In this document: piece by piece, positions 1 to 8,535 of the stretch
Layout of the letters: each line of letters opens with the position of its first letter
Numbering within the stretch: the stretch's first letter is position 1
Origin: Gemmatimonadota bacterium
GTDB taxonomy: Bacteria; Gemmatimonadota; Gemmatimonadetes; Gemmatimonadales; GWC2-71-9
Length of the DNA: 48,768 nucleotides
Direction: 5' to 3'
NCBI GenBank assembly: GCA_003222055.1
Contig: QHUT01000053.1
Location: 1 to 48,768, forward strand
The notes under the pieces: generated by a model
The model's database searches: none
What the model was told of the DNA's origin: nothing
Seen by the model: the letters and a program-made list of their open reading frames with translations, nothing else
Made by a program: the position numbers and the translations under genes

Positions 1-257
1 AAGTGCAGCGGCGGTTGGGCGAGGAAGAGCTCACGCTGCGGCTGACGCCGGCGGCCTCGGATTTCCTGGTGGACCACGGGTACGACGAGCACTTCGGCGC
101 GCGTCCCCTGAAGCGCGCCATTCAGAAGTACGTGGAAGATCCGCTGTCGGAGAAAATCCTGGTCGGCGAGTTCGCACGGGGCGACGAAATCGAGGTCGAC
201 GTGGCCCCGGACAAGGAACGGCTGGCGTTCCGCGCGCTCTCCGGCTCGAAGGCGTGA
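1..257 (+). CDS. ClpC/ClpB-family AAA+ ATPase, C-terminal fragment
   Basis: Only the last 84 or so residues are present; the gene begins before the window. The piece matches the D2 small (C-terminal) domain of Hsp100 unfoldases: the GYDEHFGARPLKRAIQ block around residues 27-42 carries the conserved GARPL(K/R)R sensor-2 arginine region, followed by EDPLSEKIL and GEFARGD. In the family this domain contacts nucleotide between hexamer subunits during ATP-driven protein unfolding in the cytoplasm. The wording of the tail (EDPLSEKIL, then GDEIEVDV) looks more like ClpC than ClpB, but the diagnostic N-terminal and middle domains are not visible. The stop codon overlaps the GTG of bamA (GTGA), so the two are probably co-translated. 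Confidence 0.85.
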   Translation, partial: VQRRLGEEELTLRLTPAASDFLVDHGYDEHFGARPLKRAIQKYVEDPLSEKILVGEFARGDEIEVDVAPDKERLAFRALSGSKA

Positions 258-2665
258 TCCGCAAAGCTTCGCTCGTCATCTTTTCGGGTGGTCTGGCGCT
301 CTTCGCCCCGCGCGTCGCGCGGGCGCAGGGCGAGGCTCCCGCGCAGGCGCCCCCGGCCGTCGCCCCCGATTCCATCGTGGTGCTCGGCCTCCGTCGCGTC
401 GACCGCAAGCAGGTCCTCGACCAGGGCGGGCTCGCGCCCGGCCGGGCCCTCGGCTACCGCGACGTGCAGCGCGCCATTCAGGCGCTCTACGCCACCGGCC
501 AGTTCGACGACGTCCGGGCCGAGCAGGACACGGCCCGCGGCCGCCAGCTCCTCATCGTGCACGTGCGGGAGCGCCCCATCCTCGTCAAGTGGGCGGTGCG
601 CGGCGTGGCCCGCGTCTCGGAAGGCAGCGTGCGCGACAAGGCGCAGCTCGCGGAGGGCCGCCCGCTCGACCCCGCGGCCCTGGCGCGGGCGCGCGGCCGC
701 ATCGACTCGCTGTACCACGCCGAAGGCTACTACCTGGCTCACGTGAGCGTGATCAAGGTGTACGAGGCCGACTCGGCGCGCGTCCGAGTCGTGTTCGACG
801 TGGACGAGGGGCGGCGCGTCGCGGTCGCGCGCGTCGCCATCGAAGGCAATACCCACCTCCCTACGGACCAGCTGGTGGGGTCTATGAAGACCCGGCCCGA
901 GGGCTTCTGGTGGTTCCGCTCCGGCGAATACGACGACGAAAAGCTGCGGTCCGACCTCCAGGAGCACTTGCCCAAGCTGTATGGGGACAAGGGCTTCGTG
1001 GACTTCCAGGTGCTGGGCGACACGCTGCTCGTGGACGACTCGACCGGCAAGGCGACGCTCGTCGTGCGCGTCAGCGAAGGCGAGCCATACCGCGTCGGCA
1101 CCTTCGAGATCGTCGGCAACCGGCGCTTCTCCACCGACGAGCTGCAGCAGCTGTTCCCCTTCAAGCAGGAGGGTCGCAGCGGGTTCCTCGGCTTCGGTGG
1201 GGCGCAGCAGGGGCCGGTCTACTTCGATCAGGAGAAGTGGAACGCGGCCACGCAGCAGGTCCAGACACTCTACTACAACAACGGCTACATCTACATGCAC
1301 GTCGACCCGCAGGTGATCCGGCGGACCGCCCCCGACGGCAAGCCGGTGGTGGATCTGCGCTGGGCCCTCAACGAAGGGCAGCCTGCGATCGTCAACAAGA
1401 TCGAGATCTCGGGGAACGACGTCACGCACGAGCGCGTGATCCGCGACGTGATCGTGCTCTTACCCGGAGACGTGTTCCGGCAGGATGCGCTCATTCGGTC
1501 CTACCAGAACATCTCGAATCTCGGCTTTTTCCAGCAGCCCCTCCCGTTCCCGGACACCCGGCCCGCCAACGACCAGGGCGACGTCGACGTGATCTTCCGG
1601 GTGACCGAGAAACACACGGGCAACATCAACTTCGGTGCGTCGGTTGGACAGGGCACGGGCGTGGGCGGGTTCCTGGGACTGGACGAGCCGAACCTGTTCG
1701 GGCAGGGCAAGAAGGGCCATTTCCAGTGGCAATTCGGCCAGAACATCAGCGATTTCTCCGTCACGTTCACCGATCCCGCCATCCGCGAGTCGCGCATTTC
1801 CGGGACGTTCGACGTGCACAACACGCGGTTGCGCTACACGATCGCGGATCTCGGCACGCTGCGCCGCCGCGGCGCCAGCGTCCAGTTCGGATTCCCGCTG
1901 TTCAGCGACCGCTACACCCGGCTGTTCGTCTCCTACGGAATCGACGACCAGTCGTTCACCGGTGCGAGTACCGGGCTCGCGGCGCTGCGCTGCAACAACT
2001 GCATCCGATCCACCTTCGGCGTGTCGGTGCTGCGCGACACCCGTATCGACCTGCCGTTCCCCACCGCGGGCACCATGCACTCGATCGGGCTCTCGCAGTC
2101 CGGCGGGCCCCTGGGCGGCTCGGGGAATTTCCAGCGCCTCGATCTCGAAGGGCGGTGGTACGCCCCCCTGGGCCAGCTGGGCGGCGCGGCCAGTGCGTCG
2201 CCGGTCAGGTTCGTGATGGGTCTGTCGACGCGCTCGGGGCTGGTGTTCGGGAATTCCCCCTTCTTCGACCAGCTGTTCACGATGGGCGGCGTGCAGTACG
2301 GGATTCCGCTGCGCGGCTACGACGAGTTCTCGGTGACGCCCCGTGGGTACGACCCGACCGCCGCGAACGGCCAGGCGACGGCCGCCTCGTTCGGGAAGGC
2401 GTATTTCGCCATGACGGGCGAGATCGGCGCCCGGCTATCGCAGATGTTCTATGTCAACATGTTCGTGGACGCCGGCAACGTGTGGGCGCGCGCCGGCGAG
2501 TTCGATCCGACGCGCCTGTTCCGCGGTGCCGGCCTGGGCTTGAGCATCATCTCGCCCCTGGGGCCGATCGGGATCGACTGGGCATACGGCTTCGACCGCA
2601 CGGATCCCCTCGGCCGCCCGGCACCGGGGTTCAAGCTGCACTTCAAGCTGGGCAACTTCTTCTGA
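254..2665 (+). CDS. bamA: Outer membrane protein assembly factor BamA
   Basis: 803 residues, the usual BamA length. A signal peptide with an A-R-A cleavage site ends near residue 24. Five POTRA domains follow to about residue 460; their repeated beta-alpha signatures (VLGLRRVDRKQV, AIEGNTHLPTDQL, EIVGNRRFSTDEL, EISGNDVTHERVI) can be read in order. The remainder is a 16-strand beta-barrel with the conserved loop-6 RGY motif near residue 688 and a C-terminal aromatic residue (GNFF), the beta-signal. The family inserts and folds outer-membrane proteins and is essential in diderms. The GTG start at 254 overlaps the Clp stop. The OmpH chaperone that delivers its substrates is encoded next, 59 bases downstream. 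Confidence 0.96.
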   Translation: MIRKASLVIFSGGLALFAPRVARAQGEAPAQAPPAVAPDSIVVLGLRRVDRKQVLDQGGLAPGRALGYRDVQRAIQALYATGQFDDVRAEQDTARGRQLLIVHVRERPILVKWAVRGVARVSEGSVRDKAQLAEGRPLDPAALARARGRIDSLYHAEGYYLAHVSVIKVYEADSARVRVVFDVDEGRRVAVARVAIEGNTHLPTDQLVGSMKTRPEGFWWFRSGEYDDEKLRSDLQEHLPKLYGDKGFVDFQVLGDTLLVDDSTGKATLVVRVSEGEPYRVGTFEIVGNRRFSTDELQQLFPFKQEGRSGFLGFGGAQQGPVYFDQEKWNAATQQVQTLYYNNGYIYMHVDPQVIRRTAPDGKPVVDLRWALNEGQPAIVNKIEISGNDVTHERVIRDVIVLLPGDVFRQDALIRSYQNISNLGFFQQPLPFPDTRPANDQGDVDVIFRVTEKHTGNINFGASVGQGTGVGGFLGLDEPNLFGQGKKGHFQWQFGQNISDFSVTFTDPAIRESRISGTFDVHNTRLRYTIADLGTLRRRGASVQFGFPLFSDRYTRLFVSYGIDDQSFTGASTGLAALRCNNCIRSTFGVSVLRDTRIDLPFPTAGTMHSIGLSQSGGPLGGSGNFQRLDLEGRWYAPLGQLGGAASASPVRFVMGLSTRSGLVFGNSPFFDQLFTMGGVQYGIPLRGYDEFSVTPRGYDPTAANGQATAASFGKAYFAMTGEIGARLSQMFYVNMFVDAGNVWARAGEFDPTRLFRGAGLGLSIISPLGPIGIDWAYGFDRTDPLGRPAPGFKLHFKLGNFF

Positions 2666-2724
2666 TCGGACTCCCGCGCTACGGCGGGGCAACAGACACC
2701 CGTTTCTCTCTCGGGGAGACAGTT

Positions 2725-3261
2725 ATGAGGTGTGTGGTGACGATGTGGACGTGGGTCGGGCTGGTGGCGGCCGCGCCGGCCGCTCTGGGAGCGCAAGCCC
2801 AGAGCACGCTCAAGATCGCGTTCGTCCACTCGCAGACGATCCTCGAGCAGACACCGGGGTACGCCGCAGCGGAGTCGACGTTGAGCAAGGAGGGTCAGAG
2901 CATCCGAGACACGCTGCAGCGGATGCAAGCGCAGTGGGACTCCGCAATGAAGGCCTTCGAGCAGCAATCGCTGGCGCTTTCCTCGGCGGGGAAACAGGCG
3001 AAGCAGCGCGACCTGCAGGCCATGCAGCAGCGTCTGCAGCAGCGCCAGACCGACATGCAGAACCGCTACCAGCAGCGGGAGCAGGAGCTGCTCCAGCCGA
3101 TCCAGGCCCGGGTCATCGGGATCGTCGCGGGCATCCGCGCCGAGGCCAACTACGCGCTGATCTTCGATATGGACGGTCAAAACAGCAGCGTGTTCCTGGC
3201 GGTCGACCCGAGCCTCGATATCACCAACAAGGTGATCGAGCGGCTGAAGCAGTCCAAATAG
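2725..3261 (+). CDS. OmpH/Skp-family periplasmic chaperone
   Basis: 178 residues. An N-terminal signal peptide (to about residue 25, ending ALGAQAQ) is followed by the Skp core: KIAFVHSQTILEQTPGYAAAE, a long Gln/Arg-rich coiled coil (about residues 50-130) that forms the tentacles, and the C-terminal strand region ANYALIFDMDG. Skp trimers hold unfolded outer-membrane proteins in the periplasm and hand them to BamA. The ATG at 2725 is preceded by a GGGGAG ribosome-binding site. The same frame is open far upstream, but that stretch only shadows bamA. The position between bamA and lpxD is the standard one for skp. Confidence 0.93.
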   Translation: MRCVVTMWTWVGLVAAAPAALGAQAQSTLKIAFVHSQTILEQTPGYAAAESTLSKEGQSIRDTLQRMQAQWDSAMKAFEQQSLALSSAGKQAKQRDLQAMQQRLQQRQTDMQNRYQQREQELLQPIQARVIGIVAGIRAEANYALIFDMDGQNSSVFLAVDPSLDITNKVIERLKQSK

Positions 3262-3275
3262 AGCGCGCCCAGCCC

Positions 3276-4373
3276 GTGCGCGACCGGCAACAGTCGGAGG
3301 GCGGCGGGGAGAGCGGGGCCGGGCCCGGCGCCGCGCGGCGCCTGAGCGCGCGCGAGATCGCGGCCCTCACGAACGGTCAACTGGTCGGCCCGCCGGACGC
3401 GACCGTGTCGGGCGTCGCGCCGCTGGACCGCGCCGGTCCGAACGATCTGTCGTTTCTTGCCGCCAGACGCTATCTCCAGTATTTTCAACGGTCTAGCGCG
3501 GCCGTCGTGCTCTGCAAGCCGGATCTCGTTCAGGAGGCGCCGGAAGGTCCCGCGTGCCGCGTGCTGGTGCGCGATCCGCACCTGGCGCTGCTGTCGGTCA
3601 TTCCGGTGCTTTATCCCGAGCCCGCGTGGGAGCCCGGGATCCACCGGACCGCGGTGATCGGCGCCGGGGTCGTGTGGCAGGAGCCGGTGGCGATCGGCCC
3701 GTACGCGGTGCTGGGTCGCGGCGTGCGGCTCGGGCGGAACGTGCGCATCGGCGCCGGGTGCGTGCTGGGGGACGGCGTCCAGCTGGGTGACGACGTGCAG
3801 CTCCTGCCTCACGTCGTGTGCTACGGCGGGACGGTCGTGGGAAGTCGGGTCATCCTGCACGCCGGCGTGCGGCTTGGGGCGGATGGGTTCGGCTACGTGC
3901 CCGGCAAGAGCGGGGAGCTGCCGCGCAAGATCCCGCAGGTAGGGCGCTGCATCATCGGCGACGACGTCGAGATCGGCGCGAATACCACCATCGACCGCGG
4001 CAGCGTGGACGACACCGTGGTCGGCGCGGGGACGAAGATCGACAACCTCGTGCAGATCGGCCACAACTGCCGGATCGGCGCCCGCTGTCTCATCGCCGGC
4101 CAGGCGGGCATCGCGGGCAGCACACACGTCGAGGACGACGTGTTCCTGGCGGGCCAAGCGGGCCTCGCCGACCATGTGACGATCGGGCGCGGGGCACGCG
4201 TGACGGTGCAGGGAGGGGTGATCGGGGACATCGACGCGGGCGCGACGGTGTCGGGGTACCCGGCGCGCAAGCACCGCGAGTTCCTGCGGGCGCAGGGCGC
4301 CCTGTACCGGCTGGCGCAGATCGTGGACGACCTCGAGGCACTCGTGCGGCGGACCGATGGCTCCCAGCGCTAG
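3276..4373 (+). CDS. lpxD: UDP-3-O-(3-hydroxyacyl)glucosamine N-acyltransferase LpxD
   Basis: About 365 residues. It transfers a 3-hydroxyacyl chain from acyl-ACP to the 2-amine of UDP-3-O-acylglucosamine, the third step of lipid A synthesis, in the cytoplasm. The N-terminal uridine-binding domain (LSAREIAALTNGQLVG to ARRYLQYF) precedes a left-handed beta-helix of hexapeptide repeats from about residue 120. The diagnostic LGADGFGY and IGHN blocks are present; the histidine of IGHN, near residue 263, is the expected general base. The GTG at 3276, 15 bases after the ompH stop, is the only standard start between that stop and the first conserved strand. The 3' end overlaps lpxC-fabZ by 17 bases. 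Confidence 0.94.
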   Translation: MRDRQQSEGGGESGAGPGAARRLSAREIAALTNGQLVGPPDATVSGVAPLDRAGPNDLSFLAARRYLQYFQRSSAAVVLCKPDLVQEAPEGPACRVLVRDPHLALLSVIPVLYPEPAWEPGIHRTAVIGAGVVWQEPVAIGPYAVLGRGVRLGRNVRIGAGCVLGDGVQLGDDVQLLPHVVCYGGTVVGSRVILHAGVRLGADGFGYVPGKSGELPRKIPQVGRCIIGDDVEIGANTTIDRGSVDDTVVGAGTKIDNLVQIGHNCRIGARCLIAGQAGIAGSTHVEDDVFLAGQAGLADHVTIGRGARVTVQGGVIGDIDAGATVSGYPARKHREFLRAQGALYRLAQIVDDLEALVRRTDGSQR

Positions 4374-5649
4374 GCGCAGCATCAGGAAAAAGGCCGCGGT
4401 TTCGGGCACCGGGTTGCACACGGGAGCCCGGACCGAGGCCACGTTCCTGCCCGCGCCGGCGGGGCAGGGGATCGTGTTCCGCCGCCTCGATCTTGCGGGG
4501 AAACCCGAGGTGCCGGCCCGGCTGTCCGAGGTCGAGGCGGTCGAGCGGCGCACCGCGATCGGTAAGGGCGAGACGACCATCCACACGGTCGAGCACCTGC
4601 TCGCCGCAGTCGCGGCCCACGAGATCGACGATCTGACGGTCGAGCTCACGGGTCCCGAGCCGCCGATTCTCGACGGCAGCTTCCAGCCCTACTTCGAGGC
4701 GCTGGCGAACGCCGGCCCGACGGAGACGAGCGGCGAGCCCGTGATCCTGACCGTGCCGGCGCCGTTCACGGTCACCGACGGGGACTCGACGTATGTGGTC
4801 GCTCCCGCCAAGGAGCTGCGGCTCACCGTCACGATCGAGTGGCCACACCCTCTCATCGGGCGCCAGTCGGGGAGCTACACGGTGACGGCGCAGGCATTCG
4901 CCACGGAGCTCGCGCCGGCGCGCACGTTCGGGTTCGTGAGCGAGGTCGAGTCGCTCAAGGCGCGGGGGCTGATCAAAGGGGCGTCCCAGGCCAACGCCAT
5001 CCTGCTGGACGAGCGCGGGCTCGCCAATGGGGCCCAACTGCGCTGGCCGGACGAATTCCTGCGCCACAAGGCCGCGGACATCGTCGGTGATCTCGCGCTC
5101 ACGGGCGCGCGCATCCGGGCGCACGTCGTGGCCGAGCGGCCGAGCCACAGTGGCAACATCGCCGTGGCGCGGGCGTTGGCGCGGGCGTCGCGGGCGAGCG
5201 GTGCGGCGCCCAAGATGGACATCGGGCGGATCATGGACGTGCTGCCGCACCGCTATCCCTTCCTGCTGGTGGACCGCATCGTCGAGGTCGAGGGCCAGCA
5301 GCGGATCGTCGGCATCAAGAACGTCACGATCAACGAGCCGTTCTTCCAGGGGCACTTCCCGGGCCACCCGATCATGCCGGGGGTGCTCATCATCGAAGCC
5401 ATGGCGCAGGTGGGGGGCATGCTGCTGATGGGCTACTTCGAGGGGCAGAACGTCGAAGACAAAGTGGTCTATTTCATGTCGCTCGACAACGTCAAGTTCC
5501 GCCGTCCCGTGGTGCCGGGCGACCAGATCCGGTTCGAGCTAGAGATGGTGCAGTTCCGCGGCAAGACGTGCAAGATGAAAGGCGTCGGGTACGTGGACGG
5601 GCAGGTGGTGGCGGAGGCGGACATGATGGCGACGGTGGTCGATCGGTGA
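4357..5649 (+). CDS. Bifunctional LpxC/FabZ: UDP-3-O-acyl-GlcNAc deacetylase fused to 3-hydroxyacyl-ACP dehydratase
   Basis: 430 residues in two joined enzymes. Residues 1 to about 280 are LpxC, the zinc deacetylase committing flux to lipid A: GTGLHTG, zinc ligands H80 (TVEH), H237 and D241 ([11 protein letters not shown]), and catalytic H264 (SHSGN). Residues about 287-430 are FabZ, which dehydrates 3-hydroxyacyl-ACP in fatty-acid elongation: the [12 protein letters not shown] start, catalytic H333 (GHFPGHP) and E347 (IIEAMAQ). The two domains compete for related 3-hydroxyacyl-ACP pools, so the fusion ties lipid A to fatty-acid output. The same fusion is known in Bacteroidota and relatives. 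The LpxC half has a short linker and all metal ligands, so both halves look active. Its stop overlaps the lpxA start. Confidence 0.95.
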   Translation: MAPSARRSIRKKAAVSGTGLHTGARTEATFLPAPAGQGIVFRRLDLAGKPEVPARLSEVEAVERRTAIGKGETTIHTVEHLLAAVAAHEIDDLTVELTGPEPPILDGSFQPYFEALANAGPTETSGEPVILTVPAPFTVTDGDSTYVVAPAKELRLTVTIEWPHPLIGRQSGSYTVTAQAFATELAPARTFGFVSEVESLKARGLIKGASQANAILLDERGLANGAQLRWPDEFLRHKAADIVGDLALTGARIRAHVVAERPSHSGNIAVARALARASRASGAAPKMDIGRIMDVLPHRYPFLLVDRIVEVEGQQRIVGIKNVTINEPFFQGHFPGHPIMPGVLIIEAMAQVGGMLLMGYFEGQNVEDKVVYFMSLDNVKFRRPVVPGDQIRFELEMVQFRGKTCKMKGVGYVDGQVVAEADMMATVVDR

Positions 5650-6413
5650 TCCACCGGACCGCCCTGGTCGATCCCACCGCCCACATCGGGAGCGACGTCA
5701 CCGTCGGGCCGTACGCGATCATCGGACCGCGGGTGACGATCGGGGAGCGCTGCCACGTCGCCGCGCACGCCGTGCTCGAGCGCAACGTCAAGATCGGCAC
5801 CGCCGTGAGGATCGGGTACGGCAGCGTGCTCGGCAACGACCCGCAGGATCTCAAGTACCGAGGCGAGGACACTTGGGTCGAAGTGGGCGACGGGACGGTG
5901 ATCCGGGAGTACTGCACGATCAACCGCGGGACTCAGGCGACAGGGAAGACGGCCATCGGCCAGCGCTGCTTCCTCATGTCGTACGTACACCTGGCGCACG
6001 ACTGCTACATCGGGAACGACGTGATCATCGCCAACGCGGTCCAGATGGCGGGGCACGTGATCATCGAGGACCGGGCGGTCATCTCGGGTCTGGTGCCGAT
6101 TCATCAGTTCGTGCGCATCGGGACGTTCTCGTTCGTCGGCGGCGGCTCGCGCGTCAACCAGGACGTGCCGCCCTACACCAAAGCGGTCGGTAATCCGGTG
6201 CATCTCTACGGGCTCAACTCGGTGGGGCTGCAGCGAGCCGGCTTCTCGCCCGAAGTGAAACTCGCCCTGAAGCGCGCCTACCGCCTGCTGTTCAATTCCG
6301 ACATGACGGTGAGCCAGGGCATCGCCAAGGCGCGCACCGAGCTGCCGCAGATCCCCGAGGTGGAGAGCTTCCTGAAGTTCATCGAAGGGTCGCAGCGGGG
6401 AGTGCTGGTGTGA
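5646..6413 (+). CDS. lpxA: UDP-N-acetylglucosamine O-acyltransferase LpxA
   Basis: About 255 residues. First enzyme of lipid A synthesis: acylates the 3-position of UDP-GlcNAc (or of a 3-amino analogue) from 3-hydroxyacyl-ACP. A left-handed beta-helix of hexapeptide repeats starts at once (HRTALVDPTAHIGSDVTVG). The catalytic block YVHLAHDC places the family's essential histidine at about residue 118, and the C-terminal helical domain (SPEVKLALKRAYRLLF) is present. The GTG at 5646 overlaps the fabZ stop by four bases (GTGA). An upstream in-frame start at 5568 falls inside fabZ and lies outside the homology. Whether it prefers UDP-GlcNAc or UDP-GlcNAc3N cannot be read reliably; the next gene raises the question. 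Confidence 0.95.
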   Translation: MIHRTALVDPTAHIGSDVTVGPYAIIGPRVTIGERCHVAAHAVLERNVKIGTAVRIGYGSVLGNDPQDLKYRGEDTWVEVGDGTVIREYCTINRGTQATGKTAIGQRCFLMSYVHLAHDCYIGNDVIIANAVQMAGHVIIEDRAVISGLVPIHQFVRIGTFSFVGGGSRVNQDVPPYTKAVGNPVHLYGLNSVGLQRAGFSPEVKLALKRAYRLLFNSDMTVSQGIAKARTELPQIPEVESFLKFIEGSQRGVLV

Positions 6414-7426
6414 GCGGGCGGCCGATCCGGGTCGGGGTGGTCGGCACGGGGGCGCTCGGGTTCCACCACGCACGGCTGCTCTCCCGGATGCCGGGCGTGG
6501 GGTTTGCCGGCATCTACGACAAGAACCCGGTGCGCGCCGCCGAGGTGGCCCAACAGCTCGGCACGGTGGCGCATCCCACGCTGGCGGCACTGCTCGATCG
6601 TGTGGAGGCGGTGACGGTGGCCGTTCCGACGCCCGCTCACGCGGACGTGGGACGCTCCGTGCTCGAGCGCGGCATCGCCTTGCTCATGGAGAAGCCGCTG
6701 GCCGACACGCTCGGCGGCGCGGAGGACCTGGTGCGGGATGCGGCCGAGCACGGCGTCGTGTTGCAGGTGGGCCACGTGGAGCGCTTCAACCGCGCGGTGC
6801 GCGCCGCCGCGCCGTACCTCGAGGAGCCCCGCTTCCTCCAGATCGATCGGCTCGCCCCGTTCCAGCCGCGCGGCACCGATGTCGCCGTGATCCTCGACCT
6901 GATGATCCACGATCTGGATCTGGTGCTGGAGCTGGTGCGCGCGCCGGTCACGGACGTCCGCGCCACGGGAGTCGCGATCCTCACGCCCCACGTGGACATC
7001 GCCAACGCGCGCCTCGAGTTCGCCAACGGCGCCATCGCCAACGTCACGGCGAGCCGGGTGTCGCGGGAGCGCACGCGCAAGCTGCGTGTGTTCCAGCCTA
7101 CCGGCTACTGCTCGCTCGACCTGGCGCAGGGCAGCGGCGATTTTTTCCGCTTGAAGCCCGGGTGGCAAGGTCTGGGCGCCACCAAACTCGAGCAGATCGT
7201 GGAGCACGTGCGCCTCGAGGCTCCCGAGGCGGAGCCGCTCCAGCTCGAGCTCGAGAGCTTCGTGCGCGCCGTGCGGCGCGAAGAGGAGGTCGTGGTGTCG
7301 GGCGCCGCCGGAGCGCAGGCCCTGGCCCTGGCGTTCCGCGTCGCCGCTGCCGTTCAGGCTTCGCCGCTCGCGCCGCTCGCCCCACCACTCGCTCCACCCC
7401 TCCCCCACGCCGCCACGCGGCCGTGA
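6410..7426 (+). CDS. Gfo/Idh/MocA-family NAD(P)-dependent oxidoreductase in the lipid A operon
   Basis: 338 residues. An N-terminal Rossmann fold (VGVVGTGALGFHHARLL, residues 7-24) is followed by the family's MEKPLADT motif, with the Lys-Pro pair near residue 95, and a C-terminal alpha/beta substrate domain (GHVERFNRAV, LMIHDLDLVLEL). Members oxidise or reduce sugars and nucleotide sugars. The gene sits between lpxA and lpxB with GTGA overlaps on both sides, so a role in the nucleotide-sugar part of lipid A synthesis is likely. One described role for such a neighbour is GnnA, which oxidises the 3-OH of UDP-GlcNAc before transamination by GnnB; no gnnB-like gene is visible here. The last 20 residues are a Pro/Leu/Ala repeat encoded by degenerate CGCTCGCCCC-type tandem units. 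Confidence 0.85.
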   Translation: MSGRPIRVGVVGTGALGFHHARLLSRMPGVGFAGIYDKNPVRAAEVAQQLGTVAHPTLAALLDRVEAVTVAVPTPAHADVGRSVLERGIALLMEKPLADTLGGAEDLVRDAAEHGVVLQVGHVERFNRAVRAAAPYLEEPRFLQIDRLAPFQPRGTDVAVILDLMIHDLDLVLELVRAPVTDVRATGVAILTPHVDIANARLEFANGAIANVTASRVSRERTRKLRVFQPTGYCSLDLAQGSGDFFRLKPGWQGLGATKLEQIVEHVRLEAPEAEPLQLELESFVRAVRREEEVVVSGAAGAQALALAFRVAAAVQASPLAPLAPPLAPPLPHAATRP

Positions 7427-8535
7427 GCCGCGCGCCGCGGATTTACATCTCCGCCGGCGAGCCGTCGGGGGACGCGCACGCCGCGGCGGTCGTGAGCGCG
7501 CTCAAGCGCCGCCTCCCCGCCGCCACCGTCGAGGCGTTCGGCGGGCCGGACCTCGAGGCCGCGGGGGCCGTTGTGCTCGACCGCATGGAGCAGTTTTCCG
7601 TGGTCGGGTTTGTCGAGGCGCTGTGGAAGCTCCCGGCGCACCTCCGGCTGCTCGGCCGCGTGCGCGACGCCTTCCGGGCGAAGCGCTACGATGTCGTGAT
7701 CCTCGTGGACTATCCGGGCTACCATCTCCGGGCCGCGGCGGCGGCCCGTGCGGCGGGAATCCCCGTGCTGTATTACATCGCCCCGCAGATGTGGGCCTGG
7801 GCCCCGGGTCGCGTGCGCCGGCTGGCGGCGGTGCGACGCCTGGCCGTGATCCTGCCGTTCGAAGAGCGGTTCTTTCGTGAGCGCGGAGTCGCGGCGACCT
7901 TCGTGGGCCATCCGCTGCGGGACCGGCCGCCGCCGCCGCCGCGCGCGGAGGCCCGGCGCACCCTCGGCCTCGACGCCGCTCGGCCGGTGCTGGGATTGTT
8001 CCCGGGAAGTCGCGCGCAGGAGGTGAAGCGCCTCTGGCCTGCGTTCCGTAGCGCCGCCGCGCGGATCCTCGCCGTGCGTCCCGAGGTGCAGGTCGTCGTC
8101 GCCGCGACGGGCCGGGCGCGCTACCCCGGCGCCGGCGCCATCCGCCTTCACGGGGGCGATCCGCTCGCCGTGTTCGCCGCCGCCGACGCCGGGCTGTGCA
8201 AGTCCGGCACCACGACGCTCGAAGCCGCGCTTGCCGACGTCCCGATGGCGATCGCGTATCGGCTCAATCCCGTGTCGTTCGCCATCGCGATCCGGGTGCT
8301 GCAGGTGCCTCACGTGGGCCTGGTGAACCTGATCGCGGAGCGCGAGGTGGCACCCGAGTTCCTGCAGGGCGCGGTCACGCCGGCGGCGCTGGCGGACGCC
8401 GTGCTCCCACTGCTGGACCCTGCGAGCGAGGCGGCCCGCCGCCAGCGGGAGGGGCTCGCGCTCGTGCGCGAGCGGCTCGGGCCGCCCGGCGCCGCGGAGC
8501 GCGTCGCGGCGCTCGCCGCGGAGCTCGCGGGGTGA
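7423..8535 (+). CDS. lpxB: Lipid-A-disaccharide synthase LpxB
   Basis: About 370 residues, family length. A GT19 glycosyltransferase joining UDP-2,3-diacylglucosamine and 2,3-diacylglucosamine-1-phosphate to the beta-1,6 disaccharide at the inner face of the inner membrane. It opens with IYISAGEPSGDAHAA, the LpxB hallmark. VGFVEALWKLPAHLR, YYIAPQMWAWAPGR and LFPGSRAQEV are the other family blocks, and KSGTTTLEAAL binds the donor nucleotide. GTG 7423 starts eight residues before the signature and overlaps the preceding stop (GTGA). The same frame is open upstream to 7162, but that is a shadow of the Gfo/Idh gene. Confidence 0.95.
   Translation: MSRAPRIYISAGEPSGDAHAAAVVSALKRRLPAATVEAFGGPDLEAAGAVVLDRMEQFSVVGFVEALWKLPAHLRLLGRVRDAFRAKRYDVVILVDYPGYHLRAAAAARAAGIPVLYYIAPQMWAWAPGRVRRLAAVRRLAVILPFEERFFRERGVAATFVGHPLRDRPPPPPRAEARRTLGLDAARPVLGLFPGSRAQEVKRLWPAFRSAAARILAVRPEVQVVVAATGRARYPGAGAIRLHGGDPLAVFAAADAGLCKSGTTTLEAALADVPMAIAYRLNPVSFAIAIRVLQVPHVGLVNLIAEREVAPEFLQGAVTPAALADAVLPLLDPASEAARRQREGLALVRERLGPPGAAERVAALAAELAG

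Noticed and set aside
122-1429. 435-codon minus-strand open frame opposite bamA
   Set aside because: It is an antisense shadow typical of high-GC DNA: rich in Arg, His, Val and Ala with no recognised motif, and bamA on the other strand is certain.
589-2724. Plus-strand open frame running into ompH
   Set aside because: The first 700 codons are Arg-rich and unlike any family; they shadow bamA. OmpH begins at ATG 2725 with its own signal peptide and ribosome-binding site.
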